A stretch of DNA of 64,000 nt from an uncultured Cellvibrionales bacterium (GTDB lineage: Bacteria; Pseudomonadota; Gammaproteobacteria; Pseudomonadales; GM7GCV1), in the NCBI GenBank assembly GCA_913063225.1, contig CAJXYP010000003.1, forward strand, positions 62,001-126,000. The letters run 5' to 3'. Below are positions 36,247 to 47,251 of the stretch, piece after piece. Below the pieces are notes generated by a model. The model worked only from the letters and a program-made list of their open reading frames with translations. It was not told where the DNA came from and searched no databases. The first letter of the stretch is position 1. Every line of letters begins with the position of its first letter. Both the position numbers and the translations under genes were made by a program.

Positions 36247-37369
36247 CTATAAGTGAAGCAGCCGCTTCTGCAGCCATTTTATTCGAAGGTAATCTAAGTT
36301 GTTGTGAAAGAGAATCAAAAACCTTCTTTTGCTCCATACACTTCTGTTCATTGTTCAATAAGGTTAATACTGCTGACGCTAGGTTTTCGGGACTCGCCTC
36401 AGCTTGTAAATATTCTGAAACTATCTTCTTTCCAGCTATCAGATTCGGTAGGGAAACATATGGCACTTTCAGCATACTGCTAATTATCTTATAAGTGAGC
36501 CAGTCGGAGCGGTAAGCGACAATTAGCGGTCGATTCACCAACATAATCTCTAAGGTAGTAGTGCCGGAAGCAGCAACTACAAGATCAGCAGCTGCGATAA
36601 CTTCCAAGGTCCTGCCAACTACCACGGGAATATCGAGACTACCCAGTAGAGCCTTAATTTGCTCTGCCTTATCCTGGTTAACAGCAGCAAACACAAACTG
36701 AATTTCGGGATTTGACCTTCCAATCAATTCCAGCGTTTCAAGATAGCCCGGGACTAAGTGTTTTATTTCACCGGAGCGGCTTCCGGGTAACAGCGCAATA
36801 CAGAGGCCGGAGGCGTCAAATTGCAGACTATCGCGGCTATCTTCCTTATTCGGCCCACCAAAAATCTCAGAGGCCAAAGGATGCCCTACGAATGTTACTG
36901 GCACACCGTGGTTTTCGTAAAATTTTGCTTCAAAGGGCAGTAGCGTCAACATCATATCGATAGACTTGGCGATAGATTTAATACGGCCCTGCCGCCATGC
37001 CCAAACCGAGGGGCTTACATAGTGCAAAGTTTTAATGCCTGTTTTTTTTAGACGCTTTGCCAAGCCGAGATTAAAGTCTGGAGAATCAATGCCGACGAAC
37101 AGATCTAAGTCGGATTCAATAAAACGCTTTGCTAGGTTTCTCCTCATCCAAAGCAATTCTGGCAATCGCTTTAGCGGTTCAATTAGGCCCATTACCGACA
37201 GAGGCTCCATCGGATATAGCTGCTCGAGACCTAGCGCAGACATTCGACTGCCGCCAACGCCAATAAATTCAATTTCTGGGAACTGGAGTTTTAGTTCTGA
37301 CATTAAGCCAGCGCCGAGAATATCTCCGGATGCTTCACCTGCAACCATACCAACGCGGCGTAGCGTCAT
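36239..37369 (-). CDS. lpxB: Lipid-A-disaccharide synthase
   Basis: MVAGEASGDILGAGLM; GIDSPDFNL; YVSPSVWAWRQGR. Confidence 0.97.
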   Translation of the reverse strand: MTLRRVGMVAGEASGDILGAGLMSELKLQFPEIEFIGVGGSRMSALGLEQLYPMEPLSVMGLIEPLKRLPELLWMRRNLAKRFIESDLDLFVGIDSPDFNLGLAKRLKKTGIKTLHYVSPSVWAWRQGRIKSIAKSIDMMLTLLPFEAKFYENHGVPVTFVGHPLASEIFGGPNKEDSRDSLQFDASGLCIALLPGSRSGEIKHLVPGYLETLELIGRSNPEIQFVFAAVNQDKAEQIKALLGSLDIPVVVGRTLEVIAAADLVVAASGTTTLEIMLVNRPLIVAYRSDWLTYKIISSMLKVPYVSLPNLIAGKKIVSEYLQAEASPENLASAVLTLLNNEQKCMEQKKVFDSLSQQLRLPSNKMAAEAAASLIDG

Positions 37370-38139
37370 TAACGCAAAATTCCTCGCTCGGAGTTTTCCA
37401 GTGAATCGATCAACGGCTGAAGAACAGATGCGTTTTCATGATCAGTCTTTAGTAATTCAATTGCTACAGAGAGCTCCATTCCTTTGCGGTATATCGACTT
37501 GTAAGCCCTTTGCAGGCATCGAATTTGTTCAGAAGTAAACTCGCGACGCTTCAGGCCTTCTGTATTAATTGTTCGGGGCTTAGCAGGACTACCTGCAACC
37601 ATGACATAGGCAGGAACGTCCTGAGTTATCCAGGCGTGAGCACCTATAAAGCTATGAGCGCCGACATTGCAGTATTGGTGTAAGCTAGAGAAACCAGAGA
37701 TTATCGCCCAATCGCCTACTTCCACATGGCCAGCAAGTGCCACATTATTAACCAATATAGTGTTGTTTCGAACGATTGAATCATGGCCAATATGCACGTA
37801 AGCCATAATTAGGTTCTTATTGCCGACTCGGGTTTCGGATCGATCTTGAACCGTGCCGCGATGAATAGTTACCCCTTCACGAATAACATTTTCGTCACCA
37901 ATAACCAGCTTAGTATCCTCCCCTTTGTATTTAAGGTCAGGAGTGTCTTCGCCAATACTGCAAAACTGCAGTATCCGGTTATTCTTGCCTATCTTGGTGG
38001 GCCCTTTGAGCACATTGTGCGGGCCGACCACTGTGCCAGAACCGATTTCGACATTGGGACCAATCACCGTAAAGGGCCCTATTTCAGCATCTTCAGCGAT
38101 AATTGCAGATGGATCTACAACCGCACGGGGATCAATCAT
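37369..38139 (-). CDS. lpxA: UDP-N-acetylglucosamine acyltransferase
   Basis: Hexapeptide repeats; MAYVHIGHDSIVRNNTILVNNVALAGHVEVGDWAIISGFSSLHQYCNVG. Confidence 0.97.
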   Translation of the reverse strand: MIDPRAVVDPSAIIAEDAEIGPFTVIGPNVEIGSGTVVGPHNVLKGPTKIGKNNRILQFCSIGEDTPDLKYKGEDTKLVIGDENVIREGVTIHRGTVQDRSETRVGNKNLIMAYVHIGHDSIVRNNTILVNNVALAGHVEVGDWAIISGFSSLHQYCNVGAHSFIGAHAWITQDVPAYVMVAGSPAKPRTINTEGLKRREFTSEQIRCLQRAYKSIYRKGMELSVAIELLKTDHENASVLQPLIDSLENSERGILR

Positions 38140-38176
38140 TAGCGTGGATCGGTCATGAGAAAGAGCCTAGGTGTTA

Positions 38177-38611
38177 TCAGCTATCTACGATAGCGCAAGT
38201 CAACTGCGCGGTAACTGCAACTCTATCATCGACCAGTGCTCTGACATCAAATTTCCATATATGCCGCTTTCGGTTAATTACGGTTGATTCAAGAACCAGT
38301 CTATCGCCGGGGATAACTCGATGCTTAAATCGAACTTTATCAATTCCGGCAAATAAATATAGGAACCCATCTTCCGGTTTCATATCCACTGTCCTAAATC
38401 CAAGTACTCCAGATACCTGAGCCAACGCCTCAATAATTACCACGCCAGGCAAAATAGGGTTGTCGGGAAAATGTCCCTGAAACATTTGTTCGTTATAGGT
38501 TACATTTTTGAACCCACGAATAAAGTGCCCTTCCTCATAATCTGTAACCCTATCTACAAAGAGCATGGGGTAACGGTGAGGCAGGTATTTTTGAATCTCA
38601 ATAACGTCCAT
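38177..38611 (-). CDS. fabZ: 3-hydroxyacyl-ACP dehydratase
   Basis: IQKYLPHRYPMLFVDRV; GHFPDNPILPGVVIIEALAQ. Confidence 0.97.
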   Translation of the reverse strand: MDVIEIQKYLPHRYPMLFVDRVTDYEEGHFIRGFKNVTYNEQMFQGHFPDNPILPGVVIIEALAQVSGVLGFRTVDMKPEDGFLYLFAGIDKVRFKHRVIPGDRLVLESTVINRKRHIWKFDVRALVDDRVAVTAQLTCAIVDS

Positions 38612-39657
38612 TAATCTTCGGCCTTGTGCGATGTTTTATTTTCGAGGGCGGTAACCCTATCTATTAACTTTTCTATTTGTCTCAGCCTAACGGTATTTTT
38701 TCTCCATTCCTTTGAAGGAGCGGCTGGCATTCCCGATGAATATTGCCCCGCAGTTGCAATTGAGCGAGTCACCATACTCTTGCCCGTAATATGGACATCA
38801 TCTGCAATGGTAAGATGCCCTGCAACAGCAACCTGACCGCCCATAGTGCAGTTTTGGCCAATCTTGCTACTACCCGCTATACCTATCTGCCCAGCGAGTG
38901 CGCTATAGTCCCCGATTTCGACATTGTGAGCAATCAAAACCAGATCATCTATGATGACGTCATTACCGATAATCGTATCGTCCAGCGCGCCACGAGATAT
39001 GCTGACATTGGCACCAATATCAACTCTATCGCCTATCCTAACGCTGCCAAGTTGGTGAATCTTTATCCAGCCTTGGGCGGAAGGCGCAAAACCAAAACCA
39101 TCCGACCCAATTATGGTCCCACTGCTCACGCGGCAGTCGCTTCCAATTACCACTTCGTGATAGATGGTCACGTTTGCATTAAGACTGACGTTAGCCGCTA
39201 ATGAGGTCCCTCGTCCAATGAAGCAACCCGCGCCAATCTGACAACCATCACCAATTTTTACACCGGACTCAATCTGAGTAAAAGGCCCTATATTTACTCC
39301 CTCGCCTATATCCGTATTAGACGAAACGCTGGCCAATTCTGAAATGCCCCCTGCCAATTGCGTATCTACAAATAGCTCTGTTGCAAGTGCGTAGGCAAAG
39401 TAGGGTTGAGAATGGGTCAGAGTAACCAAATCCAGCTTTGGATCTATAAGGCTCGGAGGGGCTATCAACGCACCGGCAGAACTTACCAGTGCCTGAGTAA
39501 GGTGCTTTTCGGACACGATAAAACTTAAATCGGTTGGAGTGGCGGATGCGAGAGAGGCCATTCCAGAAATGGAAAGGTCTTTCGACGCACCCGATAACTC
39601 CGCACCTATATGAGCGGCAATCTCTGTGATAGAAATTCCAGAGCGTTGCAAGCTCAT
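38611..39657 (-). CDS. lpxD: UDP-3-O-(3-hydroxyacyl)glucosamine N-acyltransferase
   Basis: Hexapeptide repeats; GSDGFGFAPSAQGWIKIHQLGSVRIGDRVDIGAN. Confidence 0.97.
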   Translation of the reverse strand: MSLQRSGISITEIAAHIGAELSGASKDLSISGMASLASATPTDLSFIVSEKHLTQALVSSAGALIAPPSLIDPKLDLVTLTHSQPYFAYALATELFVDTQLAGGISELASVSSNTDIGEGVNIGPFTQIESGVKIGDGCQIGAGCFIGRGTSLAANVSLNANVTIYHEVVIGSDCRVSSGTIIGSDGFGFAPSAQGWIKIHQLGSVRIGDRVDIGANVSISRGALDDTIIGNDVIIDDLVLIAHNVEIGDYSALAGQIGIAGSSKIGQNCTMGGQVAVAGHLTIADDVHITGKSMVTRSIATAGQYSSGMPAAPSKEWRKNTVRLRQIEKLIDRVTALENKTSHKAED

Positions 39658-39663
39658 ATCAAA

Positions 39664-40173
39664 TTATTGCTGAGACAGTTTCTCAGAAAGTAGCGACGTC
39701 AAATTGTGTGAATCGTCTGCATCGTAAACGGCAGTTTCGCGGAGTAACAACGAAATACTTTCTTCTTCGATAATTTGCTCTAGTGCCTCAAGCGCTGGGG
39801 CATTCATTGAGTTGATGATCTCGCCAATTACGCGTTCGCGTTCGGACTGAATTTTCTGTGTGGTCAACTGTAAATCAGCATCTTTGAACTGGCGCGTACG
39901 GGTGTACTGAGCAAAACGAGCATCGTCCCAACCGCTAGCTTCTGCACGAGCCTCACCATCCAAACTATCCATATCTGCCTGCAAACTGCGGGCCACAGCA
40001 ACGAGCTCGGAGAACTCTGGATCAGCAGCAAGCCTTTCCAGCTCTTGCTGACCGTATGAGCTATTCAAAATAGCCGATTGAATATCAACTACAGCTATGT
40101 TTTGCGCTGAAACCGCTGCTGATGCAAGAACAGCCGAAGCGGCCAAAGTTGCGAGTAAAATCTGTCTAATCAC
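39664..40173 (-). CDS. skp: OmpH/Skp family periplasmic chaperone
   Basis: Signal peptide then NIAVVDIQSAILNSSYGQQELERL; located between bamA and lpxD. Confidence 0.88.
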   Translation of the reverse strand: MIRQILLATLAASAVLASAAVSAQNIAVVDIQSAILNSSYGQQELERLAADPEFSELVAVARSLQADMDSLDGEARAEASGWDDARFAQYTRTRQFKDADLQLTTQKIQSERERVIGEIINSMNAPALEALEQIIEEESISLLLRETAVYDADDSHNLTSLLSEKLSQQ

Positions 40174-40191
40174 TTACTATCTCCTAGTATT

Positions 40192-42528
40192 TTAAAATGT
40201 TTGTCCCAGAGTAAACTGGAACATTTCTCTTTCTTCAAATTCTCCGCCATTAACAGGGCGGCCAAAACTAAAGGACATAGGTCCAAAGCCACTGATCCAA
40301 GTTACCGCTATTCCAGCTGAATATCTAAGTTCTTCTATATCTGGTGCAAAACAGTTCAACTGTATAGTTTCCATGATCCCAGCTGGGTCCGGCGTACAGT
40401 TTGTGTCAAATACATTGCCCGCATCGAAATATAGGGACGCTTGAACCGCACCTGGATTAGGTAAAAATGGTGTCGGTATCAAAATTGATCCACTAAATAC
40501 CGCTAAGACGTTGCCGCCTATAGGAAATGGTTCAAATGAGCCCGTTGAGCCTGACTCCCTAGGACCAAGCTGATTGGTTTCAAATCCACGAACCGACCCA
40601 ATACCGCCCGCAAAATAGTTTTCAAAGAAAGGCATGCGATCGGTATCACCGTATCCCTCTCCGTACCCAAGCTGGGTTTCCAACTTAAGTTTGAAATTTC
40701 CATATATTGGGAAGAACCTTTCCGCATTCAATGAGATTTTGTAATAGCTAATGTCGCTACCAGGTGCTGAAAACTCAAGCGCTATGGACTGTGACGCTCC
40801 AGCTGTTGGCAATACACCTCTGTTAAGCGTGGAACTACCTATGGATGTATCCAATTTGACCATATTGAATACGGCATTACCCTTCGGTGCTAACCGAGAA
40901 ATTTCATTCGAGGCAAATGCACCTGTACTAAGATCCAACTGCTCGAAGCCTATTCCATATCGTATATATCCTGTTTCCGATAGTGGATATCCAAAGTTCA
41001 CGCTCAAACCAAGAGAGTCCGTGGTATAGGTCGAAATATTAATTTCACCATAATCCGTAGATCGGGAAAATAACGAGAATCCGGCTGAAACACCATCTGG
41101 CGTAAAATATGGATTACTATAATTAATACTATAGCTGTCCTGATAGGTCGACTTGTTGACACTCAAACCAACGGAGTTCCCAGTACCAAGAAAGTTATTT
41201 TCCGAAAGGTTGAAGCCTAGCAAAATGCCTGAATAATCAGCATAACCAACGCTGGCGCTAATCGACCCGGAAGCCTGCTCATCTACGGTATAAATCACAT
41301 CAATTTGATCTGAAGTCCCGGCAACAGGCTGCGTCTCAGTATTTACCTCTGCGAAAAAACCAAGCCGATCTAATCTAACTTTACCCAACTCAATAAGCTG
41401 ATCCGAAGCTGAAGAGGATTCCAACTGCCGCATTTCCCTTCGCAGTACTTCATCTTCGGTTCGCAAATTTCCTCTAAATTCAACCCGTCGCACATATACA
41501 CGCTGATCTGGGTTGATGAAAAAATCGAGCTTAACTTCACCGCTGCCTGACTCGAATTCTGGAATATCTTGAACTTCGGCAAAGGTATAACCTTCGTTAG
41601 CCAGTCTAGTAGTCAGGTATTCTTTAGTGAGGGTAACTAACGCCTGCGAGTAAACTTGCCCAGGCCTCACTAATAGGTACCTTGATAGATCTTCTTCTGG
41701 AACAACTAGGTCACCAAGAAAGCCAACTTCGGAGATAGTATAAACATCGCCCTCGGTGACATTTACTGTGATGAATACCGATGTTTTATCAGGGCTGATG
41801 GCTATCTGAGAAGAGGTAATGCCAAATTCAAAATACCCTTGATTGCGGTAAAATGATTCCAAACTATCCAAATCGCCGGTCAACTGTTCTCGAGAGTATC
41901 TGTCCTTTTTGTCTATCCAGGACAGCCAGTCGGTGTCTTCAAGTTCAAACAGATCCAACAATTCTTTGTCGTCAAAACGCTCATTACCGATAATGCTAAT
42001 TTGCTTGATTGCGGCCTTTTCACCTTCATCGACATTCAGACGCACGCTAACTCGGTTTCTCGGCAGTTCGATAATTTCAGATTCAACAGCCGATCCATAG
42101 TGCCCCTGAGATACATATTCTTGCGCAAGAGAGCGCGAAACTGCCTCCAAAGTGGCGGGCTGCAATATCTGACCTTCGAATAAGCCCGCATCGTTCATAG
42201 ACTCCAAAAGCGCATCGGTTTCAATAATCTTATTGCCTTCGATTTCGATCGCTGCAATAGCCGGTCTTTCTGTAACTCGAACCACAAGAACGTTGCCATC
42301 ACGCTCGATACGAATATCCGTAAAAAAGCCCGTCGCAAAAAGCGCTCGGATTGAATCCTGAATTACCAGCTCATCGACAATATCTCCAACACGAGCAGGC
42401 ATAGCCGCGAAAACCGATCCGGAGGAAACCCTCTGAACGCCTTCAATGCGAATATCTTCGATTACGAAAGTTTGGGCGAATAGGTTTGCCGAAAACAGGA
42501 CAATAATACTTAGAAAGAATTTTTTCAT
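40192..42528 (-). CDS. bamA: Outer membrane protein assembly factor BamA
   Basis: 778 aa; POTRA repeats; FFENYFAGGIGSVRGFETNQLGPRE; C-terminal FTLGQTF. Confidence 0.97.
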   Translation of the reverse strand: MKKFFLSIIVLFSANLFAQTFVIEDIRIEGVQRVSSGSVFAAMPARVGDIVDELVIQDSIRALFATGFFTDIRIERDGNVLVVRVTERPAIAAIEIEGNKIIETDALLESMNDAGLFEGQILQPATLEAVSRSLAQEYVSQGHYGSAVESEIIELPRNRVSVRLNVDEGEKAAIKQISIIGNERFDDKELLDLFELEDTDWLSWIDKKDRYSREQLTGDLDSLESFYRNQGYFEFGITSSQIAISPDKTSVFITVNVTEGDVYTISEVGFLGDLVVPEEDLSRYLLVRPGQVYSQALVTLTKEYLTTRLANEGYTFAEVQDIPEFESGSGEVKLDFFINPDQRVYVRRVEFRGNLRTEDEVLRREMRQLESSSASDQLIELGKVRLDRLGFFAEVNTETQPVAGTSDQIDVIYTVDEQASGSISASVGYADYSGILLGFNLSENNFLGTGNSVGLSVNKSTYQDSYSINYSNPYFTPDGVSAGFSLFSRSTDYGEINISTYTTDSLGLSVNFGYPLSETGYIRYGIGFEQLDLSTGAFASNEISRLAPKGNAVFNMVKLDTSIGSSTLNRGVLPTAGASQSIALEFSAPGSDISYYKISLNAERFFPIYGNFKLKLETQLGYGEGYGDTDRMPFFENYFAGGIGSVRGFETNQLGPRESGSTGSFEPFPIGGNVLAVFSGSILIPTPFLPNPGAVQASLYFDAGNVFDTNCTPDPAGIMETIQLNCFAPDIEELRYSAGIAVTWISGFGPMSFSFGRPVNGGEFEEREMFQFTLGQTF

Positions 42529-42557
42529 TGTTATACTTTTGTTTCAGACGCGCGACG

Positions 42558-43928
42558 TTACAGGCGAGCGAAATCATTGTAAAGGGCAAGAATCATCACG
42601 CTGAACAACACTGCCATACCAAACCGAACTGCAATACCCTGAACCCAGTCATTAACTGGTGAGCCTTTAATTAATTCCACTATATAGAAAAGTAAATGAC
42701 CACCGTCTAACACGGGGATGGGAAGTAGATTTACTACCCCCAGCATTACACTTAGCCCAGCTACAAACATAAAAAACGACTGCCATCCGGCGTCTGCCGA
42801 AGCACCCGCATATTTGGCAATTGAAATCGGGCCTCCCAGGTTCTTAGTAGATATCTGACCGGTAACCAGTTTTTTAAGTGAATCTAATATTAGTACTGTA
42901 GTTGAGCCGGTCTGCTGCAAACCTTCGGCAAACCCACCAAGGACAGAAAACTTAATATCTCGTTTTAAGTCGGCAGGCCATGCAGCCCCTGCAGCAACCA
43001 CGCCAATCAATCCGATCGTTTCGCCACCCACAACGTTGGGCTCAGGCGTTATCAATAACTGAATACGCTCAGACTCTCTCAGGAGAACCACACTAATTTC
43101 GGTACCAGGCCGTTCTGAGACGTAGTCGCGCCACTGCTGCCACGAGTCGATATTTAAATCATCGACAGATAACACTTGATCACCGACCTTCATGCCAGCA
43201 CGTTCTGCCGCTCCGGACTCGACAATTTGACCAAATACGGCTTCAAGAGCTGGTGAATATGGAGTGATTCCCAGCGAGGAAAGAAATTCGGGGGATTCAG
43301 TGTCGCCTTGCCATTGCTGAATAGGGATAGATATTTCACGAGACTGCAGGGAACTTCCGAATGGTTTCACCTCAACCGATAAGGCACCAGACTCTCCAAT
43401 TCTTCGTACAAGCTGATCGAAAGCTTCACGCCAAGTGTCAACAGCGATCCCGTCTACCGCCGTGATCTCATAAGCGGGGCTTTGAACACCAGAAGCTAGA
43501 CCAGCTTGGTTGGCAGGCGAGCCCTCCTCTACATTGCCTATAAGAGGCAAATACCCGGTCATGCCGCCCATAAAAACAGCCCAATAGAAAAATACGGCTA
43601 ATATAAAGTTGGCTATTGGCCCAGCACTCACTATGGCAATGCGCTGCCATACCGACTTATGGCTAAAGCTGAATTGCTCATCTTCCGGCTCTACAGGCTC
43701 TTCTTGCCCTTCACCGAGCATCTTGACATAACCACCCAAAGGGATCGGCGCCAAGGCAAACTCGGTATCACCTTTATTGAAACGCAAAAACGGCTTGCCA
43801 AAGCCAATAGAGAATCGTAATACGCGCACACCACACCTACGGGCCACCCAATAATGCCCAAATTCATGCACTGTCACCAATATAAACAGGGCAAGTATGG
43901 CGAAGATAATTGCGTTAAATACATACAT
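42558..43928 (-). CDS. rseP: Site-2 intramembrane protease RseP
   Basis: VTVHEFGHYWVARRCGVRVLRFSIGFGKP (HExxH); PDZ domains; LLPIPVLDGGHLLFYIVE. Start at internal Met. Confidence 0.97.
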   Translation of the reverse strand: MYVFNAIIFAILALFILVTVHEFGHYWVARRCGVRVLRFSIGFGKPFLRFNKGDTEFALAPIPLGGYVKMLGEGQEEPVEPEDEQFSFSHKSVWQRIAIVSAGPIANFILAVFFYWAVFMGGMTGYLPLIGNVEEGSPANQAGLASGVQSPAYEITAVDGIAVDTWREAFDQLVRRIGESGALSVEVKPFGSSLQSREISIPIQQWQGDTESPEFLSSLGITPYSPALEAVFGQIVESGAAERAGMKVGDQVLSVDDLNIDSWQQWRDYVSERPGTEISVVLLRESERIQLLITPEPNVVGGETIGLIGVVAAGAAWPADLKRDIKFSVLGGFAEGLQQTGSTTVLILDSLKKLVTGQISTKNLGGPISIAKYAGASADAGWQSFFMFVAGLSVMLGVVNLLPIPVLDGGHLLFYIVELIKGSPVNDWVQGIAVRFGMAVLFSVMILALYNDFARL

Positions 43929-45103
43929 CAGGATATCTCGTTCAGACAATCAAGGCAGTGTTGACGGGCTTTGCCATCGAGCTGTATGACTTCATCAATG
44001 CTCACAGGTTCACTATCTGGTGCAAATTTTAAGGTTTTTTCCACCAGCGAGGCTATTTCAGTGATTTTGATCCGACCATCAATAAAGGCCTGAACGGCCA
44101 CTTCATTTGCGGCATTTAAATACAATGGGTGGCTACCGCCACGTTTTGCGGCTTCTATAGCCAACTTTAGACAGTCGAAAGTTTCTGTATCTGGCTTTTC
44201 AAAACTAAGGTCAGGCGCGCTGCACAGATCCAAGAATGCAGAACCAGAGCTAATACGATCAGGAAACCCAAGTCCATGAGCAATGGGGGTGCACATATTG
44301 GGTGAACCTAGTTGAGCCAGTTGAGAACCGTCATCATATTCGACTAACGAATGGATAATACTCTGCGGGTGTACCAGTATTTCAATGGTCTCAGGTGAGA
44401 CACCGAACAACCAACAGGCTTCGATCAGCTCGAGCCCCTTATTCATTAGCGTGGCAGAATCAACACTGATCTTTTTACCCATTTCCCAGTTGGGATGAAG
44501 GAAGGCTTGCTCTGGAGTAACTTCATCAAGCTGAGCCCTTGTATAGCCGCGAAAAGGGCCTCCAGAGGCCGTTAGTAAGATTCTGCGGACTTCCGGCTGA
44601 TATCGCTTGTTGTAAGGTAGGCATTGGAAAATGGCGTTATGTTCACTGTCGAGGGGCAATAACTCGGCGCCTGAACGTTCAACCTCCGACATGAACAGCC
44701 TGCCAGCACAAACTAAAGCTTCTTTGTTAGCTAGCAATACTCTCTTGCCCGCTTGAACCGCCGCAAGTGTGGGCAGTAAACCTGCGGCACCGACTATTCC
44801 AGCTACCACGGTATGGGTAGCCTGATCTTGGGCTACTGCTTGCAGAGCAGTCTCCCCGGATAGAATTTGCACTTGCAGATCTGGAAGCTCTGTTTTGACT
44901 CGAGCCAGGAGCACCGGCTCTAGACTTTCGTCCGCGATCACTGCAAAACTGGGTTTAAATTCTCTTATCTGGGCAAATAGCGCTTCGATATCGGTATTGG
45001 CGGTTAACGCTCTAACTCTGAACCTCTCAGGATGTAATCGAACCACCTCAAGCGTGCTCTGACCGATGGATCCAGTCGCTCCCAGTAAACAAATATCTAT
45101 CAC
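43928..45103 (-). CDS. dxr: 1-deoxy-D-xylulose 5-phosphate reductoisomerase
   Basis: LLGATGSIGQSTLEVVRLHPERF; LLPLDSEHNAIFQCL; LTASGGPFRG. Confidence 0.97.
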   Translation of the reverse strand: MIDICLLGATGSIGQSTLEVVRLHPERFRVRALTANTDIEALFAQIREFKPSFAVIADESLEPVLLARVKTELPDLQVQILSGETALQAVAQDQATHTVVAGIVGAAGLLPTLAAVQAGKRVLLANKEALVCAGRLFMSEVERSGAELLPLDSEHNAIFQCLPYNKRYQPEVRRILLTASGGPFRGYTRAQLDEVTPEQAFLHPNWEMGKKISVDSATLMNKGLELIEACWLFGVSPETIEILVHPQSIIHSLVEYDDGSQLAQLGSPNMCTPIAHGLGFPDRISSGSAFLDLCSAPDLSFEKPDTETFDCLKLAIEAAKRGGSHPLYLNAANEVAVQAFIDGRIKITEIASLVEKTLKFAPDSEPVSIDEVIQLDGKARQHCLDCLNEIS

Positions 45104-45104
45104 G

Positions 45105-45923
45105 TCAACCCAGAGATAAAGAAAGAAAAGTCGCTAGTACAAAAAATGGTGTTGCGGCCAGTAATCCGTCAATACGATCAAGAACTCCGCCATGACCCGG
45201 AAGTAGATCACCGCTATCTTTAACACCACTATGACGTTTGATGGCGCTTTCTGTTAAATCACCTACCACAGAGAGCAGGCTGGCCCCCAAAATTACGACA
45301 AAGATAAGTAAATTGGATAAAGGAGAAAAATCGATTAAGGCAACTAGAACTCCAGCCAATACTAAATTGCCGATCAAGCCTCCCAGAGCGCCTTCCTTAG
45401 TTTTTGCGGGGCTGATCTCAGCAGCTAACTTACTGCGCCCAAAACGCCGCCCTGCAACGTACGCAAAGGTGTCGGCAACGGCAACCAATCCAACAATCAG
45501 AGTAACTCGCCACTCGCCATCTGGAAGAGTTTTTAGCCATACCAGCCCCAGGGAGGCCGATAGCATAAACACAGCACCAGATATAGCCACGAGCCAGGTA
45601 TTACTGAATATCGCTTGAGATTTCCGGTAGAAAACGAGTAAAGGTATTGCCAAAATCCAAAGGGAAAATGCCAATACAACTAAGGGAATTAAAACGGCGG
45701 TTGAGCTATCCAACTGCCTAGAGCAAAAAATGAAAATCAGTGCCAATCCAAGCACATAGGCAACCTGTAGTCTTGGACCAAAACCACAGAGTTGACTCCA
45801 CTCTCGAGCCGCAACAAGTAAAAGAGCTCCAGCCACCAATACAAACAAGCCCGGAACGGGTAAAAATATAGCCGCCAAAAATAACGCACCAGCGGTAATA
45901 CCCGTTGTGAGTCGGGCGATCAC
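45105..45923 (-). CDS. cdsA: Phosphatidate cytidylyltransferase
   Basis: Polytopic; AYVAGRRFGRSKLAAEISPAKTKEGALGGLIG; KRHSGVKDSGDLLPGHGGVLDRIDGL. Confidence 0.97.
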   Translation of the reverse strand: MIARLTTGITAGALFLAAIFLPVPGLFVLVAGALLLVAAREWSQLCGFGPRLQVAYVLGLALIFIFCSRQLDSSTAVLIPLVVLAFSLWILAIPLLVFYRKSQAIFSNTWLVAISGAVFMLSASLGLVWLKTLPDGEWRVTLIVGLVAVADTFAYVAGRRFGRSKLAAEISPAKTKEGALGGLIGNLVLAGVLVALIDFSPLSNLLIFVVILGASLLSVVGDLTESAIKRHSGVKDSGDLLPGHGGVLDRIDGLLAATPFFVLATFLSLSLG

Positions 45924-46673
45924 TTAGCCTACCTTCATATTTTGTTGAGGCTCTTCGGGCAACGGGTTGGTTCCAAAACGTCTCTGCCGTCGGTAATACT
46001 CTCTTACCGCCTTTTGAAACCAGTGACTATCAAAATCTGGCCAATAGCACTGCGTAAAGAATAATTCAGCGTAGGAAAGCTGCCAAAGTAGAAAATTACT
46101 TACCCGAGTTTCCGCGCCAGTACGTATTAGTAAATCGAGCGGAGGAAACTCACTTAAACAAATTTCCTGCTGGAACTTTTCTTCGGTAATTTCATCTGAA
46201 GTGATTTTTCCAGCCGCTACATCTTCCGCAAGCGAACGCGCTGCTTGAACGATATCCCATTGCCCACCATAGTCAGCAGCCACAACAAGAGTTCTTATCC
46301 CCTGCGCAGTTTGCTCCTCTACCTGAGCAATAAGCTTATTCAGGCGCGCACTAAAGCGATCTCTGCGGCCTATTACTTTTAGCCGGACATTCCTTTCTAC
46401 CAGCTCCTTACGGTAACGTCGCAGAGAAGAAGCGAACAAAGACATAAGCCCGCCCACTTCCTGCTTTGGGCGGCTCCAGTTTTCACTACTAAATGCGAAT
46501 ACGGTCAATATGCTGATACCTTCGTGATCGCAAAGATCTATAACGTCTCTGAGACGGTCTGCACCAGCCTGATGACCCGACAATGGAGGAAGGCCTCTGT
46601 CACGCGCCCAGCGATTGTTGCCATCCATGATAATGGCGACATGCTTTAATAGGTTTGTTTCGTTGGAAGGCAT
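45924..46673 (-). CDS. uppS: Undecaprenyl diphosphate synthase
   Basis: HVAIIMDGNNRWARDRGLPPLSGHQAG; LLIRTGAETRVSNFLLWQLSYAELFF. Confidence 0.97.
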   Translation of the reverse strand: MPSNETNLLKHVAIIMDGNNRWARDRGLPPLSGHQAGADRLRDVIDLCDHEGISILTVFAFSSENWSRPKQEVGGLMSLFASSLRRYRKELVERNVRLKVIGRRDRFSARLNKLIAQVEEQTAQGIRTLVVAADYGGQWDIVQAARSLAEDVAAGKITSDEITEEKFQQEICLSEFPPLDLLIRTGAETRVSNFLLWQLSYAELFFTQCYWPDFDSHWFQKAVREYYRRQRRFGTNPLPEEPQQNMKVG

Positions 46674-46693
46674 ATGGATAGGCTCTTCAGAAC

Positions 46694-47251
46694 CTAAATT
46701 TCCATCAAATCAGCTTCTTTTTTAACTAATAACTTATCTATATCGGCGACAAACTGATCAGTGATCTTTTGAATATCATCATGAGCTTTGCGCTCTTCGT
46801 CTTCACTAATATCTTTTTCTTTGAGTAGATCTTTAAACTGAGATAATGAATCACGTCGAACGTTTCGAATTGATACGCGGCCAGATTCAGCTTCTTGTTT
46901 AGCCTGCTTTGTATAGTGCTTTCGAGTTTCTTCAGTAAGTGCAGGCATGGGAATACGTATTACGGTTCCGGCGGTCGCTGGATTCAGGCCCAGATTAGAT
47001 TTCATAATCGCTTTTTCAATTTCCCGCACCATGGATTTCTCCCATGGAGTCACCATCAGGGTACGAGCATCTTCGACATTCACGTTGGCGACCTGATTCA
47101 GCGGCATATCCGAACCGTAATAATCAACATGGATGCCATCTAGCAGATTGGGATGAGCACGGCCGGTTCGTATCCGACTGAATGCACTGTTGAGCGCATC
47201 AATAGACTTCCCCATACGCTGCTCGGTTTCCTTTTTTATCGCTTCTATCAT
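46694..47251 (-). CDS. frr: Ribosome recycling factor
   Basis: [47 protein letters not shown]. Confidence 0.98.
   Translation of the reverse strand: MIEAIKKETEQRMGKSIDALNSAFSRIRTGRAHPNLLDGIHVDYYGSDMPLNQVANVNVEDARTLMVTPWEKSMVREIEKAIMKSNLGLNPATAGTVIRIPMPALTEETRKHYTKQAKQEAESGRVSIRNVRRDSLSQFKDLLKEKDISEDEERKAHDDIQKITDQFVADIDKLLVKKEADLMEI

Noticed and set aside
37035-37538. 167-aa plus-strand ORF
   Set aside because: Antisense across the lpxB/lpxA boundary, both of which are certain.
38791-39201. 136-aa plus-strand ORF
   Set aside because: Antisense to lpxD; no recognisable motifs.
45238-45618. 126-aa plus-strand ORF
   Set aside because: Antisense to cdsA; shadow ORF.
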